From the NCBI GenBank assembly GCA_024277605.1, contig JAJRUU010000153.1, positions 1-11,365 on the forward strand: DNA of 11,365 nucleotides, given 5' to 3'. Position numbers and translations under genes: made by a program. Below the pieces are notes generated by a model. It had not been told where the DNA came from. It was given only the letters and a program-made list of their open reading frames with translations, and searched no databases. This document shows, in pieces, positions 1-6,186 of the stretch. How positions within the stretch are numbered: the first letter of the stretch is position 1; every line of letters begins with the position of its first letter. The DNA is from a bacterium. GTDB taxonomy: Bacteria > SZUA-182 > SZUA-191 > JAJRXT01.

Positions 1-294
1 ATATATGATTTGCCAGACCAGGCATGGCCTGGACTTATTATCAAAAAGAGTCTAAAGCCAACGTCCATGATAACTTTGCTTGCCTGAAAATTATTGTGTG
101 GAAGCTGCCAAAGTTAATATTATCAGGCAGATGTGGTTTTGTTGTTAATAATGCCCGAATTATTCGGGTCAAAGGGAAGAAGTCCAAATGTCAAATACAA
201 CCCAAATATTCACTATACCAAACAGCATGATAATTTGTCATTTGTCACTTTTACCCAACAATGTTAGCATGACATGACACAATGAAAAAAAACC
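1..294. other. Non-coding stretch upstream of the csp promoter
   Basis: I see no convincing gene here. A 68-codon open frame from 24 lacks a ribosome binding site and resembles nothing I recognise. Two small dyads are present: CCAGGC-atg-GCCTGG at 18-32, and CCCGAAT-T-ATTCGGG at 154-168. The first has only three loop bases and no T-tract, so it is not a clear terminator. The second, with a one-base centre, looks more like a protein-binding dyad than an RNA hairpin. The stretch is AT-rich and probably lies between an upstream gene outside the window and the csp transcription unit. Confidence 0.5.
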
Positions 295-323
295 TTGACA
301 GGCTAATTCAGTTAGTGTATAAA
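295..323 (+). promoter_or_regulatory. Sigma-A/sigma-70 type promoter of the csp gene
   Basis: The -35 box TTGACA (295-300) matches consensus fully. It is separated by exactly 17 bases from TATAAA (318-323), five of six matches to the -10 consensus. Transcription should begin near 329-331, giving a leader of about 160 bases before the csp start codon. This is the best promoter visible in the window. Confidence 0.8.
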
Positions 324-364
324 TAGTACTTGATGATTCTGGGAATTTTTTTGTTGTAATTGAG

Positions 365-402
365 AGCCGCAAAAACCCAAGGGAATTTTGCGGCTTTTTT
401 TA
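365..402 (+). terminator. Intrinsic terminator / attenuator in the csp leader
   Basis: AGCCGCAAAA (365-374) pairs perfectly with TTTTGCGGCT (386-395) around an 11-base loop, followed at once by a run of T to position 401. This is a textbook factor-independent terminator. It lies about 40 bases downstream of the expected transcription start and about 90 bases before the csp start codon, with no second good promoter seen in between. It either ends a small RNA of about 70 bases or attenuates csp transcription. GGGAATTTT occurs at 341-349 and again at 381-389 inside the terminator. The upstream copy lies in a T-rich run that could pair with the C-A-rich part of the 5' arm and loop (370-378) as a weak anti-terminator. 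Confidence 0.75.
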
Positions 403-490
403 TATTTAAGAATCCCGGAAGACTGGCAGGGTAAAACCTTGCTATCCCGGACTTGAATTGTCCGGAGTTTAAAGAAGGAGGTGTTTTTAT
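403..490 (+). promoter_or_regulatory. Structured csp leader with strong ribosome binding site
   Basis: This lies between the terminator and the start codon. It holds a hairpin GCAGGG/CCTTGC (426-442, one G-U pair) and another, CCGGAC (447-452) with GTCCGG (460-465). ATCCCGGA occurs twice (412-419 and 444-451), so the 3' strand of the second hairpin has two possible partners and the leader could take alternative folds. The ribosome binding site AAGGAGGTG (475-483) is near-perfect and lies just outside the second hairpin. A role in cold-dependent expression is inferred from the gene it precedes. I do not recognise a named riboswitch family. Confidence 0.5.
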
Positions 491-697
491 ATGGCGGATG
501 GTACCGTAAAATGGTTTAATGATTCTAAAGGTTTTGGTTTTATTGAACTAGAAGATGGCAAGGATGTCTTTGTACATTTCTCAGCTATTACGGACAATGG
601 CAATGGATTCAGATCTTTGGCCGAAGGACAAGCTGTAAGCCTGGATGTCGTTGAGGGTCCCAAGGGACTTCAGGCATCCAATGTTGTAAAAAAGTAG
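491..697 (+). CDS. Cold-shock protein, CspA family
   Basis: This 68-residue protein is a single cold-shock domain, the usual length for bacterial CspA/CspB proteins. The N-terminus GTVKWFN is diagnostic. RNP1 is KGFGFI (residues 13-18) and RNP2 is VFVHF (26-30). These aromatic residues form the single-stranded RNA/DNA binding face of the five-stranded beta barrel. Family members act in the cytoplasm as RNA chaperones that melt secondary structure and can act as transcription antiterminators. The start is fixed by AAGGAGGTG nine bases upstream and by the conserved N-terminus. The gene has its own promoter and a leader containing a terminator, so autoregulation by antitermination is plausible but unproven. 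It precedes a DEAD-box helicase, a common functional partner in cold adaptation. Confidence 0.95.
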   Translation: MADGTVKWFNDSKGFGFIELEDGKDVFVHFSAITDNGNGFRSLAEGQAVSLDVVEGPKGLQASNVVKK

Positions 698-712
698 GCA
701 TCAAGATTCGAT

Positions 713-739
713 AGTAGGTGGGTTTCGTACCCACCTACT
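713..739 (+). terminator. Strong hairpin after csp, probable terminator
   Basis: AGTAGGTGGGT (713-723) pairs perfectly over 11 bases with ACCCACCTACT (729-739) around a five-base loop. It begins 16 bases after the csp stop codon. No proper T-tract follows (GCCTATTTG), so it may be a weak terminator or a 3' stabilising structure. TAGGCA at the csp stop codon (695-700) can also pair with TGCCTA (739-744), extending the structure. Confidence 0.5.
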
Positions 740-1063
740 GCCTATTTGATCAAATTCTGCCCTTTGAAAAAGATACCATTCATACTTACCTTATTAACTT
801 TTCCCAAAAAGCAGTTGCCCCGACCTTTTTCGGGGTAGTTGACAAACAAAACCATAATTATATGAAATTATATGCAGTTTATCAGATTCCTGCATACTTT
901 TCTTGCAACCAAATGGAAATAAGAGCTTATCTTATTGTGGGGTCTGGTAAAATTGGCGCAGCAAATATTGTTTAACTTTATAAATAAACTAGATTAAGCA
1001 AGATCTTAATAAAATATTAGCGCCTTAATTAGCCATAGAGAAATGGCTATATATGGAGAAACA
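740..1063. other. Intergenic region between csp and the helicase gene
   Basis: About 320 bases with no credible gene. An 85-codon frame at 718-975 begins inside the csp hairpin, lacks a ribosome binding site and has no recognisable domain. Small dyads are visible: CCCCGA/TCGGGG (818-835) and AATAAG/CTTATT (918-936). A possible weak promoter for the helicase operon is TTGTTT (968-973) with TAGATT (990-995) at 16-base spacing. Both boxes match consensus poorly. Confidence 0.4.
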
Positions 1064-2254
1064 ATGAAAGACAGAGAAAATCAGGAAAGCAGTAAATTAA
1101 ACAAGGCTGATCTCAGCCCATTTATGAAACTTGGGCTAAAAGAGCCTATATTAAGCGCAATAAGACAGCAGGGCTTTTCAAAGCCCACGTTAATACAGGA
1201 GACAACCATCCCGCTGGTGCTTGCCGGAAGAGACATCATGGCCGGTTCTGCCACCGGTTCCGGGAAGACGCTGGCTTTTGGTGCGGGCATTATCCAGACT
1301 ATTAAAAGAGGCCATGGAATTCAGGCATTAATTCTGACGCCGACCAGAGAGCTTGCGGAGCAAGTTTCAAACAGCTTAAAGCTGTTTTCAGCCCAGCAGC
1401 CGACAAGATTTGCTGCGGTTTATGGGGGAGTTTCTATCGGCCCACAGATTAAGGAATTAAGAAGAGCTGATGTAGTCGTTGGCACTCCGGGAAGGATACT
1501 TGACCATCTCAGCAAAAATACTATCAGGTTTGATAGGTTGAAGACCCTCGTTCTGGACGAGGCTGACAGGATGTTTGATATGGGGTTCGTTGACGATGTT
1601 GAAAAAATTATAAAAAGATGCCCTAAACAAAGACAAACACTCTTGTTTTCAGCAACGCTTTCAGGTGAGATAAACGACCTCGCTAAAAGACATACTACGG
1701 AAGTGGCTAAAGTTGTCACCAAATCTTTTGTCGATCCTCTAAAATTAACCCAGGTATGTTATGAAATTTCAGGTGGATTAAAATTTTCTTTATTGGTACA
1801 CTTGTTAAAGCATGAGACGGCAGAGTTGGGCATGGTTTTCTGTAATACCCGAAGGAGTACCGACATGATCGCCGAAAACCTAAAATACTCAGGAATAGAA
1901 GCTATCGCTATCCACGGCGGTATTTCCCAGGATAAGAGAAATAAGGCGATTAAACATTTTCATACCAAAAAAGCCCAGGTGCTGGTATGCACGGACGTTG
2001 CCGCAAGGGGTCTTGACATAAAGGGTGTTTCTCATGTATATAATTATGATATCCCCGCAGACAGCAAACAATATACCCATAGGATAGGCAGAACCGCTCG
2101 GGCCGGTGAAAAAGGCAAAGCGATAAACATCCTCTCGCTAAAGGATAAGGAAAAATTTTCCAGGGTATTAAGGGATAACACTATTGCTAAAGCAAAGACG
2201 CCTTACGTAGAAAGAGCGAATATCAGATCTCAGACAAATAGCCGTCCTTATTAA
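1064..2254 (+). CDS. DEAD-box ATP-dependent RNA helicase
   Basis: This 396-residue protein is close to the minimal two-RecA-domain DEAD-box core. It has an N-terminal Q-motif region (GF..PT.IQ), then ATGSGKT (Walker A, residues 63-69), PTREL (Ia, 93-97), TPGR (Ib, 141-144), DEAD (motif II, 165-168) and SAT (III, 196-198). The C-terminal domain carries VLVCTDVAARGLDI (V) and HRIGRTARAG (VI, 339-348). All catalytic motifs are intact. The tail after motif VI is short, without the basic or RNA-binding extension of DbpA/CsdA types. It should unwind short RNA duplexes using ATP, in ribosome assembly or RNA decay. I prefer the ATG at 1064, with GGAG at 1055-1058. An upstream in-frame ATG at 1043 would add seven residues but has a poor ribosome site. 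The next gene begins 16 bases downstream. Confidence 0.93.
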   Translation: MKDRENQESSKLNKADLSPFMKLGLKEPILSAIRQQGFSKPTLIQETTIPLVLAGRDIMAGSATGSGKTLAFGAGIIQTIKRGHGIQALILTPTRELAEQVSNSLKLFSAQQPTRFAAVYGGVSIGPQIKELRRADVVVGTPGRILDHLSKNTIRFDRLKTLVLDEADRMFDMGFVDDVEKIIKRCPKQRQTLLFSATLSGEINDLAKRHTTEVAKVVTKSFVDPLKLTQVCYEISGGLKFSLLVHLLKHETAELGMVFCNTRRSTDMIAENLKYSGIEAIAIHGGISQDKRNKAIKHFHTKKAQVLVCTDVAARGLDIKGVSHVYNYDIPADSKQYTHRIGRTARAGEKGKAINILSLKDKEKFSRVLRDNTIAKAKTPYVERANIRSQTNSRPY

Positions 2255-2270
2255 TTAGAGGAAACAAACC

Positions 2271-2717
2271 TTGAAGAAAATAATCAAAGACAAGATTGAA
2301 GCAGGCCAGGAAGTCTTGGCTTATTGCGGGAAATGCAAGGCTGATACGGATCATGTTGTTTCAGCCATGGAAGATGCCAAAATACGCAAGGTTATGTGTA
2401 GAGCCTGCGATGCACAACATAATTACCGTAAACCTAAAAGCCTGGCACTCGCTGAAAAAGCAGAAAAAACCACAAAAAAAGCAAAGCCCAAAACTTCCCG
2501 GAAAGCTAAAACTTCCCCCGCTAAAAAATGGGCTGAGCTTACGGCACATTATGACCCAGACAGCGCCCAGGACTATAGTCTGAAAAAGAATTATGAAGAT
2601 GCCGCAATAATACGCCATACGGCTTATGGAATAGGGCTGGTGACGAAAAAGATTGACCAGACGAAAATAGAAGTACAATTTGAAGATGGGGTTAGGCTGT
2701 TAGCTATTAACTATTAA
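2271..2717 (+). CDS. Small zinc-ribbon protein with CarD-like C-terminal segment
   Basis: This 148-residue protein has three parts. The N-terminal part has two CxxC pairs (CGKC near residues 19-22, CRAC near 43-46), a likely zinc ribbon. Residues about 60-90 are a lysine/alanine/proline/threonine-rich basic linker, probably disordered and nucleic-acid binding. The last about 40 residues (HTAYGIGLV...IEVQFEDG...L) resemble the small SH3/Tudor-like segment of CarD/DUF3553-like proteins (HP.FG.G.V....V.F.DG pattern), with Thr in place of the usual Pro after His. The start is TTG at 2271, supported by GAGGA (2258-2262) eight bases upstream and by the tight 16-base gap to the helicase gene. The function is unknown. 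Linkage to a DEAD-box helicase and a cold-shock gene suggests an RNA- or RNA-polymerase-associated role, which is inference only. Confidence 0.75.
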   Translation: MKKIIKDKIEAGQEVLAYCGKCKADTDHVVSAMEDAKIRKVMCRACDAQHNYRKPKSLALAEKAEKTTKKAKPKTSRKAKTSPAKKWAELTAHYDPDSAQDYSLKKNYEDAAIIRHTAYGIGLVTKKIDQTKIEVQFEDGVRLLAINY

Positions 2718-2753
2718 CATAGTAAAAGTCTATAGTTCAAGGGAGAAACAAAT

Positions 2754-3821
2754 ATGCACAAATCAGGCTTTCCCACACTGAAAATTGGCAATTTAGAGAT
2801 TAATCCTCCTATAATCCAGGGTGGAATGGGAGTCAGAATATCGATGGCCAATCTTGCAGCGGCGGTGGCAAATGAAGGCTGTGTAGGTGTTATTGCCAGT
2901 GTGTGTTTAGGGAGATTTGAAGAATTACCGGGATCTGAATTTGTAAGAGCGAACGAAGAAGCCCTAAGGCGTGAAATACGGAAAGCCAGACGTATGAGCA
3001 AGGGGGTAATTGGGGTTAATGTTATGGTGGCCCTTTCAAATTATGAGAATCTGGTAAATGCCTCTGTTGAAGAAGGGGCAGACTTAATAATTTCCGGGGC
3101 AGGGCTCCCGCTGGACCTTCCCAAATTAACCAAAGGCAAAGACATCAAACTAGCGCCTATTGTCTCTTCTGCAAAGGCTTTTAGAATCATATGCAAAAAA
3201 TGGCAGAGAAACTTCAACAGAATTCCTGATGCTGTCATTGTGGAGGGGGAAAAGGCCGGCGGTCATTTAGGGTTTTCACCGCAACAGTTGAAAGATAATA
3301 CAGCGCCTACACTCGAGAGCATAGTCAGTGAAGTCGTTGATACCGTTAAATCTATGGGGGTAAATGTACCTGTAATTCCAGCCGGCGGTATTTTCGATGG
3401 GAAGGATATTTCCCGGTTTCTTGCACTTGGCGCTTCCGGGGTTCAGATGGCGACCCGTTTTGTTTGTACAACCGAATGTGATGCCCCTGATAAATTCAAA
3501 CAAGCTTACTTGAATGCAAAAAAAGAAGATTTGGTCATTATAAGCAGTCCGGTGGGCATGCCCGGAAGGGTCATTAAAAACAGCTTTGTGGAAAAAATAA
3601 ACCGAGGCGAAACCGCCACCTACATCTGCAATTTTCATTGTCTTAGAACGTGCGACCCTAAACCCGCCCCATATTGTATAGCCAGGGTTTTGGCCAATGC
3701 GGCGGATGGAAACCTGGACGAGGCTTTTGTATTTGCCGGATCGAATGCATATAGATGTAATGAAATCATACCTGTAAAAAAACTCATTGAGCAATTAATT
3801 GAAGAAGCCAGCCGGGAGTAA
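2754..3821 (+). CDS. NAD(P)H-dependent flavin oxidoreductase, FabK / nitronate monooxygenase family
   Basis: This 355-residue TIM-barrel flavoprotein carries the family N-terminus PPIIQGGMGVRIS (18-30), the FMN-binding motif VPVIPAGGIFDG (205-216) followed by GASGVQMATRF (226-236), and AGGHLGF (168-174) with the conserved His171 seen in 2-nitropropane dioxygenase/FabK enzymes. The family includes nitronate monooxygenases (oxidising alkyl nitronates) and FabK enoyl-ACP reductases, and these cannot be separated safely here. The C-terminal part carries four closely spaced cysteines (292, 296, 300, 308) in a C-x3-C-x3-C-x7-C arrangement, which could hold an iron-sulfur cluster. It starts at ATG 2754 with GGGAG (2741-2745) eight bases upstream, 36 bases after the zinc-ribbon gene. 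An acyl-CoA synthetase follows after a repeat element, which mildly favours fatty-acid metabolism. Confidence 0.85.
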   Translation: MHKSGFPTLKIGNLEINPPIIQGGMGVRISMANLAAAVANEGCVGVIASVCLGRFEELPGSEFVRANEEALRREIRKARRMSKGVIGVNVMVALSNYENLVNASVEEGADLIISGAGLPLDLPKLTKGKDIKLAPIVSSAKAFRIICKKWQRNFNRIPDAVIVEGEKAGGHLGFSPQQLKDNTAPTLESIVSEVVDTVKSMGVNVPVIPAGGIFDGKDISRFLALGASGVQMATRFVCTTECDAPDKFKQAYLNAKKEDLVIISSPVGMPGRVIKNSFVEKINRGETATYICNFHCLRTCDPKPAPYCIARVLANAADGNLDEAFVFAGSNAYRCNEIIPVKKLIEQLIEEASRE

Positions 3822-3841
3822 GTGCCCCCTGGGAGCCTGTC

Positions 3842-3981
3842 GGACTTTGGATGATTCTACTGCGACAAGTGACAAACATATCCATTTTCCCGTTCATTTT
3901 CGTTAAGGGGACAGGTCCCCGGGGACATGTCCCCAATGGGCTATATTTCTCACTTGCCTCAGCTAACGAACCCCAAAGTCC
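3842..3981. repeat. 140-bp inverted-repeat element (MITE/REP-like), copy A
   Basis: The element is bounded by GGACTTTGG (3842-3850) and CCAAAGTCC (3973-3981). The arms stay imperfectly complementary further in: CAAGTGAcAAAcATA on the left against CAAGTGAgAAAtATA in the complement of the right arm, then CCATT on both. The centre is two adjoining 14-base palindromes, GGGGACAGGTCCCC (3907-3920) and GGGGACATGTCCCC (3921-3934). The whole could fold into a long hairpin. A half copy lies at 5876-5941. It contains no gene. The structure suggests a small non-autonomous mobile repeat or REP-type element. Confidence 0.7.
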
Positions 3982-4200
3982 AATAAAACTTTGCTTGCCC
4001 AAGGGGGCAGGAAGCTGATAAATTTATATTTTTCAACTAAATCTCGATTTGCGCATAACAAGATCAGAATTTTTCGGGTAAAAAAGAACATATCGTAATT
4101 GCATACCTGAAGAATATAAACTGATTCCATATCAGCTTTGATCATCAAAACCCTTCCAATTTGACCCCTCATATCAGAACAGGATTCCCACTGGTTAGGC
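3982..4200. other. Intergenic region before the acyl-CoA synthetase gene
   Basis: No gene is visible. CTTGCCC and GGGCAGG near 3993-4010 form a short imperfect hairpin but without a T-tract. Otherwise it is AT-rich sequence with no motif I can support. Confidence 0.4.
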
Positions 4201-4250
4201 TTGCTATAAGCTCAGGATTCTGCTAGATTATAGCCTGACTATACGGAGGA
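4201..4250 (+). promoter_or_regulatory. Possible weak promoter and ribosome binding site of the acyl-CoA synthetase gene
   Basis: TTGCTA (4201-4206) and TAGATT (4224-4229) lie 17 bases apart, each with four of six consensus matches. The ribosome binding site GGAGGA (4245-4250) is good and lies six bases before ATG 4257. The promoter call is tentative. Confidence 0.35.
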
Positions 4251-4256
4251 AAGGCT

Positions 4257-5774
4257 ATGACGTTAGGTGATATGCTCGCAAACAGCGCCAAAGCAGGCCC
4301 GAAGCGCAAAGCGATTGTTTTTAAAAACCAACAGCTATCGTATGAAGAATTAAATCAACGGGCTATCTGTCTTGCTCAAAACCTGCGACAGCTGGGGCTT
4401 AAAACCGGAGACCAGGTAGCTGTTTTACTCCCCAATTGTCCTGAGTATATAATAGCTATGTTCGGAATTTTCAAGGCCGGGGGAGTGCTGGTACCGATAA
4501 ACAGCTTCCTGACCCCTAACGAAGCAGCCTATATCCTGGAAGACTGTGAGGCTGCTACCCTTATAAGCAGTGCCAAGTTCAGCCGTCAGCTGGCTGCCTG
4601 TAGCAAACTGGATACGTTAAAAAATACCATTATGGTGGGGGAAGTACGCTCCGGGCAGGCCCGCTCCAGGCAGTCCTGCTCCGGGCAAGTGTCCTTTGAC
4701 AAATTACTCGCACCCAATACTTCCGTGCAACTCCCCAAACTAAACCCCGACAACAGGGCCATCATTATATATACCTCCGGCACCACCGGCCATCCCAAAG
4801 GGGCCCTGCTTTCACATAATAACATCATAGCTAATGTAAGCTCATGTTCTAAGGTGATCAAGCTCTCACATAAAGACCGCTTTTTGGTATTTCTACCCCT
4901 CTTTCACTCCTTTACGCTTACGGTTACCGTTTTTTTCCCCTGCTTCCTTGGCGCCCGTATAATTTTACTGGAAACCATTGCCCGCGATGAAATACGCCAG
5001 GCCGTAGTTCGCCTGCGTCCAAGCGTTATGGTGGGCATCCCCACCGTGTACAATCTGTTCAGCCAGATGAGCCTTAGCTGGGTGGCACGCTGGATGAACC
5101 CGGTGCGGATATATGTCAGCGGGGGAGCCCCCTTGGCAGTTGAGGTATTAGAGAAATTTCAGCAGAAATTCCGGCGGACTTTGTTGGAGGGGTATGGTCT
5201 TTCCGAGGCTTCTCCAGTCGTAGCTATAAATCCCCCACAAAAAGCCAAAGCCGGTTCGGTCGGCTTACCGGTGCCGGATGTGGAGGTTAAGATACTCAAC
5301 AATCAGGGCAACCTAGCCAAAGCCAATGAGGTTGGTGAGCTGCTGGTTAGAGGGCCCAATGTAATGCAGGGGTATCTTAACCGGCCCCAGGCTACCAAAA
5401 AATCCCTGATTGACGGTTGGCTGCATACCGGCGATATGGCGCGGATAGATGAAGAGGGATATATCTTTATCGTAGACCGTAAAAAAGAGATGCTGATTGT
5501 GCATGGCTCAAATGTTTACCCCCGTGAGATCGAGGACGTGCTGTGACGACATCCGCAGGTAGCGGAATCGGCGGTAATCGGCATTCCTGATGCTCATCGT
5601 GGGGAAGTACCCAAAGCGGTTATCGTGCCTAAAGAGGGACAGAAGATACAGGAGAAGGAAATAAAAATATATTGCCGACGTTTCCTGGCCCCCTATAAAG
5701 TACCGCGGGTGGTGGAGTTTAGGGATTCCCTCCCAAAAACCGCTAGCGGCAAAGTAATGAAGCGCATGCTATAA
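4257..5774 (+). pseudogene. Acyl-CoA synthetase (AMP-forming), interrupted by in-frame TGA
   Basis: The reading frame spans 505 coding positions, normal for FadD-type long-chain acyl-CoA ligases, but codon 430 (5544-5546) is TGA. Before it lie YTSGTTGHPKG (172-182, AMP-binding P-loop), YGLSEASP (313-320), GWLHTGD (387-393) and DRKKEML...NVYPREIE (408-426). After it the same frame continues with HPQVAESAVIG and the A10 motif PKTASGKVMKR holding the catalytic lysine, ending at TAA 5772-5774. Termination at TGA would leave a 429-residue protein lacking the C-terminal subdomain needed for thioester formation. No ribosome site or suitable start for the second part is visible. The intact enzyme would activate a fatty or aryl acid with ATP and CoA. 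Residues about 131-145 are an in-frame 5-residue tandem repeat absent from typical relatives. Either a recent nonsense mutation or a sequencing error fits. Confidence 0.85.
4647..4691 (+). repeat. 15-bp tandem repeat, three units, inside the acyl-CoA synthetase gene
   Basis: Three units of 15 bases start at 4647, 4662 and 4677: CGCTCCGGGCAGGCC, CGCTCCAGGCAGTCC and TGCTCCGGGCAAGTG. They encode RSGQA, RSRQS and CSGQV. Because the unit is a multiple of three, the frame is kept. It sits in a surface-loop position of the N-terminal domain where relatives vary in length. Confidence 0.75.
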
Positions 5775-5836
5775 CCCAACAGGTTGGGAACCCAACAAGT
5801 CGGGAACCCGGCAAGTCGGGAACCCGGCAAGTCGGG
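5773..5836 (+). repeat. Four 16-bp tandem palindromic repeats
   Basis: Units begin at 5773, 5789, 5805 and 5821: AACCCAACAGGTTGGG, AACCCAACAAGTCGGG, then AACCCGGCAAGTCGGG twice. Units 1, 3 and 4 fold as a six-base-pair hairpin with a two-base loop (CCCAAC/GTTGGG, or CCCGGC/GTCGGG with one G-U pair). Unit 2 mixes the two arms and has a mismatch. The array starts inside the TAA stop codon of the acyl-CoA synthetase frame. It has no T-tract, so terminator function is uncertain. Confidence 0.85.
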
Positions 5837-5875
5837 CATAATTTGCCTGCTGCCATTTTTTGCTTTCCTGGGTGT

Positions 5876-5941
5876 CTGTCGGACTTTGGGGTTCGTTAGC
5901 TGGGCAAGTGATAAATAAACCCATTGGGGACCTGTCCCCTT
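5876..5941. repeat. Half copy (copy B) of the inverted-repeat element
   Basis: CTGTCGGACTTTGG (5876-5889) matches 3837-3850 directly. From 5881 the sequence matches the reverse complement of 3905-3981, with the first 22 bases identical. It has one palindrome, GGGGACCTGTCCCC (5926-5939), where copy A has two. The difference is exactly one 14-base unit. The other arm is missing, so this is a truncated copy just upstream of the TusA-like gene. Confidence 0.7.
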
Positions 5942-5967
5942 GTTCAAGATACCCTGGATTATTAACC

Positions 5968-6186
5968 ATGACATACCACTTAGATATAACCGACAAAACC
6001 TGTCCCATGACCTATGTGAAGACCCGCTTGAAACTGGACACGCTTGAACCAGGCGATATACTGGAGGTGTTGGTAAATCCTGGAGAACCGGTTAAAAACA
6101 TCCCCTCATCAGCGGAAGAGTCGGGTTATAAAATACTTGAAGTCATACCCCAGGGAGATAAGTTCCTGATCATTATTGAGAAGTAG
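5968..6186 (+). CDS. TusA-like sulfur-carrier protein
   Basis: This 72-residue protein matches the TusA/SirA/YedF fold family in length and pattern. An early motif Asp-Lys-Thr-Cys-Pro (9-13) is followed by an amphipathic helix (VKTRLKLDTL), then L-E-P-G-D-I-L-E-V (26-34), a short turn and a second helix, and an end strand DKFLIIIEK. Cys12 would carry the persulfide. The usual CPxP is CPMT here, lacking the second proline. TusA proteins pass sulfur for tRNA thiolation, molybdopterin or other thio-cofactors. Its TAG stop directly abuts the ATG of the LarA homologue, so the two are likely translationally coupled. No good ribosome binding site precedes ATG 5968. A longer frame opens upstream at 5860, but those codons lie in repeat sequence and the family N-terminus fits 5968. 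Confidence 0.8.
   Translation: MTYHLDITDKTCPMTYVKTRLKLDTLEPGDILEVLVNPGEPVKNIPSSAEESGYKILEVIPQGDKFLIIIEK

Noticed and set aside
24..230. 68-codon open frame on the + strand
   Set aside because: It has no ribosome binding site, no recognisable domain, and a composition like non-coding AT-rich sequence.
718..975. 85-codon open frame after csp
   Set aside because: It starts inside the strong post-csp hairpin, lacks a ribosome site and shows no known motif.
3784..4172. Minus-strand open frames across the 3784-4172 interval
   Set aside because: They cross the palindromic repeat and the end of the FabK-like gene, lack ribosome sites and show no family features.
5544..5566. Selenocysteine at the TGA, with a hairpin TCCGC-AGGTA-GCGGA just downstream
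   Set aside because: The loop contains GGT as in bacterial SECIS elements, but it lies closer to the TGA than usual, the stem is short, and no catalytic Cys/Sec is expected at this position in acyl-CoA synthetases.
5773..5836. CRISPR array
   Set aside because: The 16-base units are directly adjacent without spacers.
5860..5967. Upstream extension of the TusA-like frame
   Set aside because: These codons fall within the truncated repeat copy B and do not match the TusA family, whose N-terminus begins about ten residues before the Cys-Pro motif, fitting ATG 5968.
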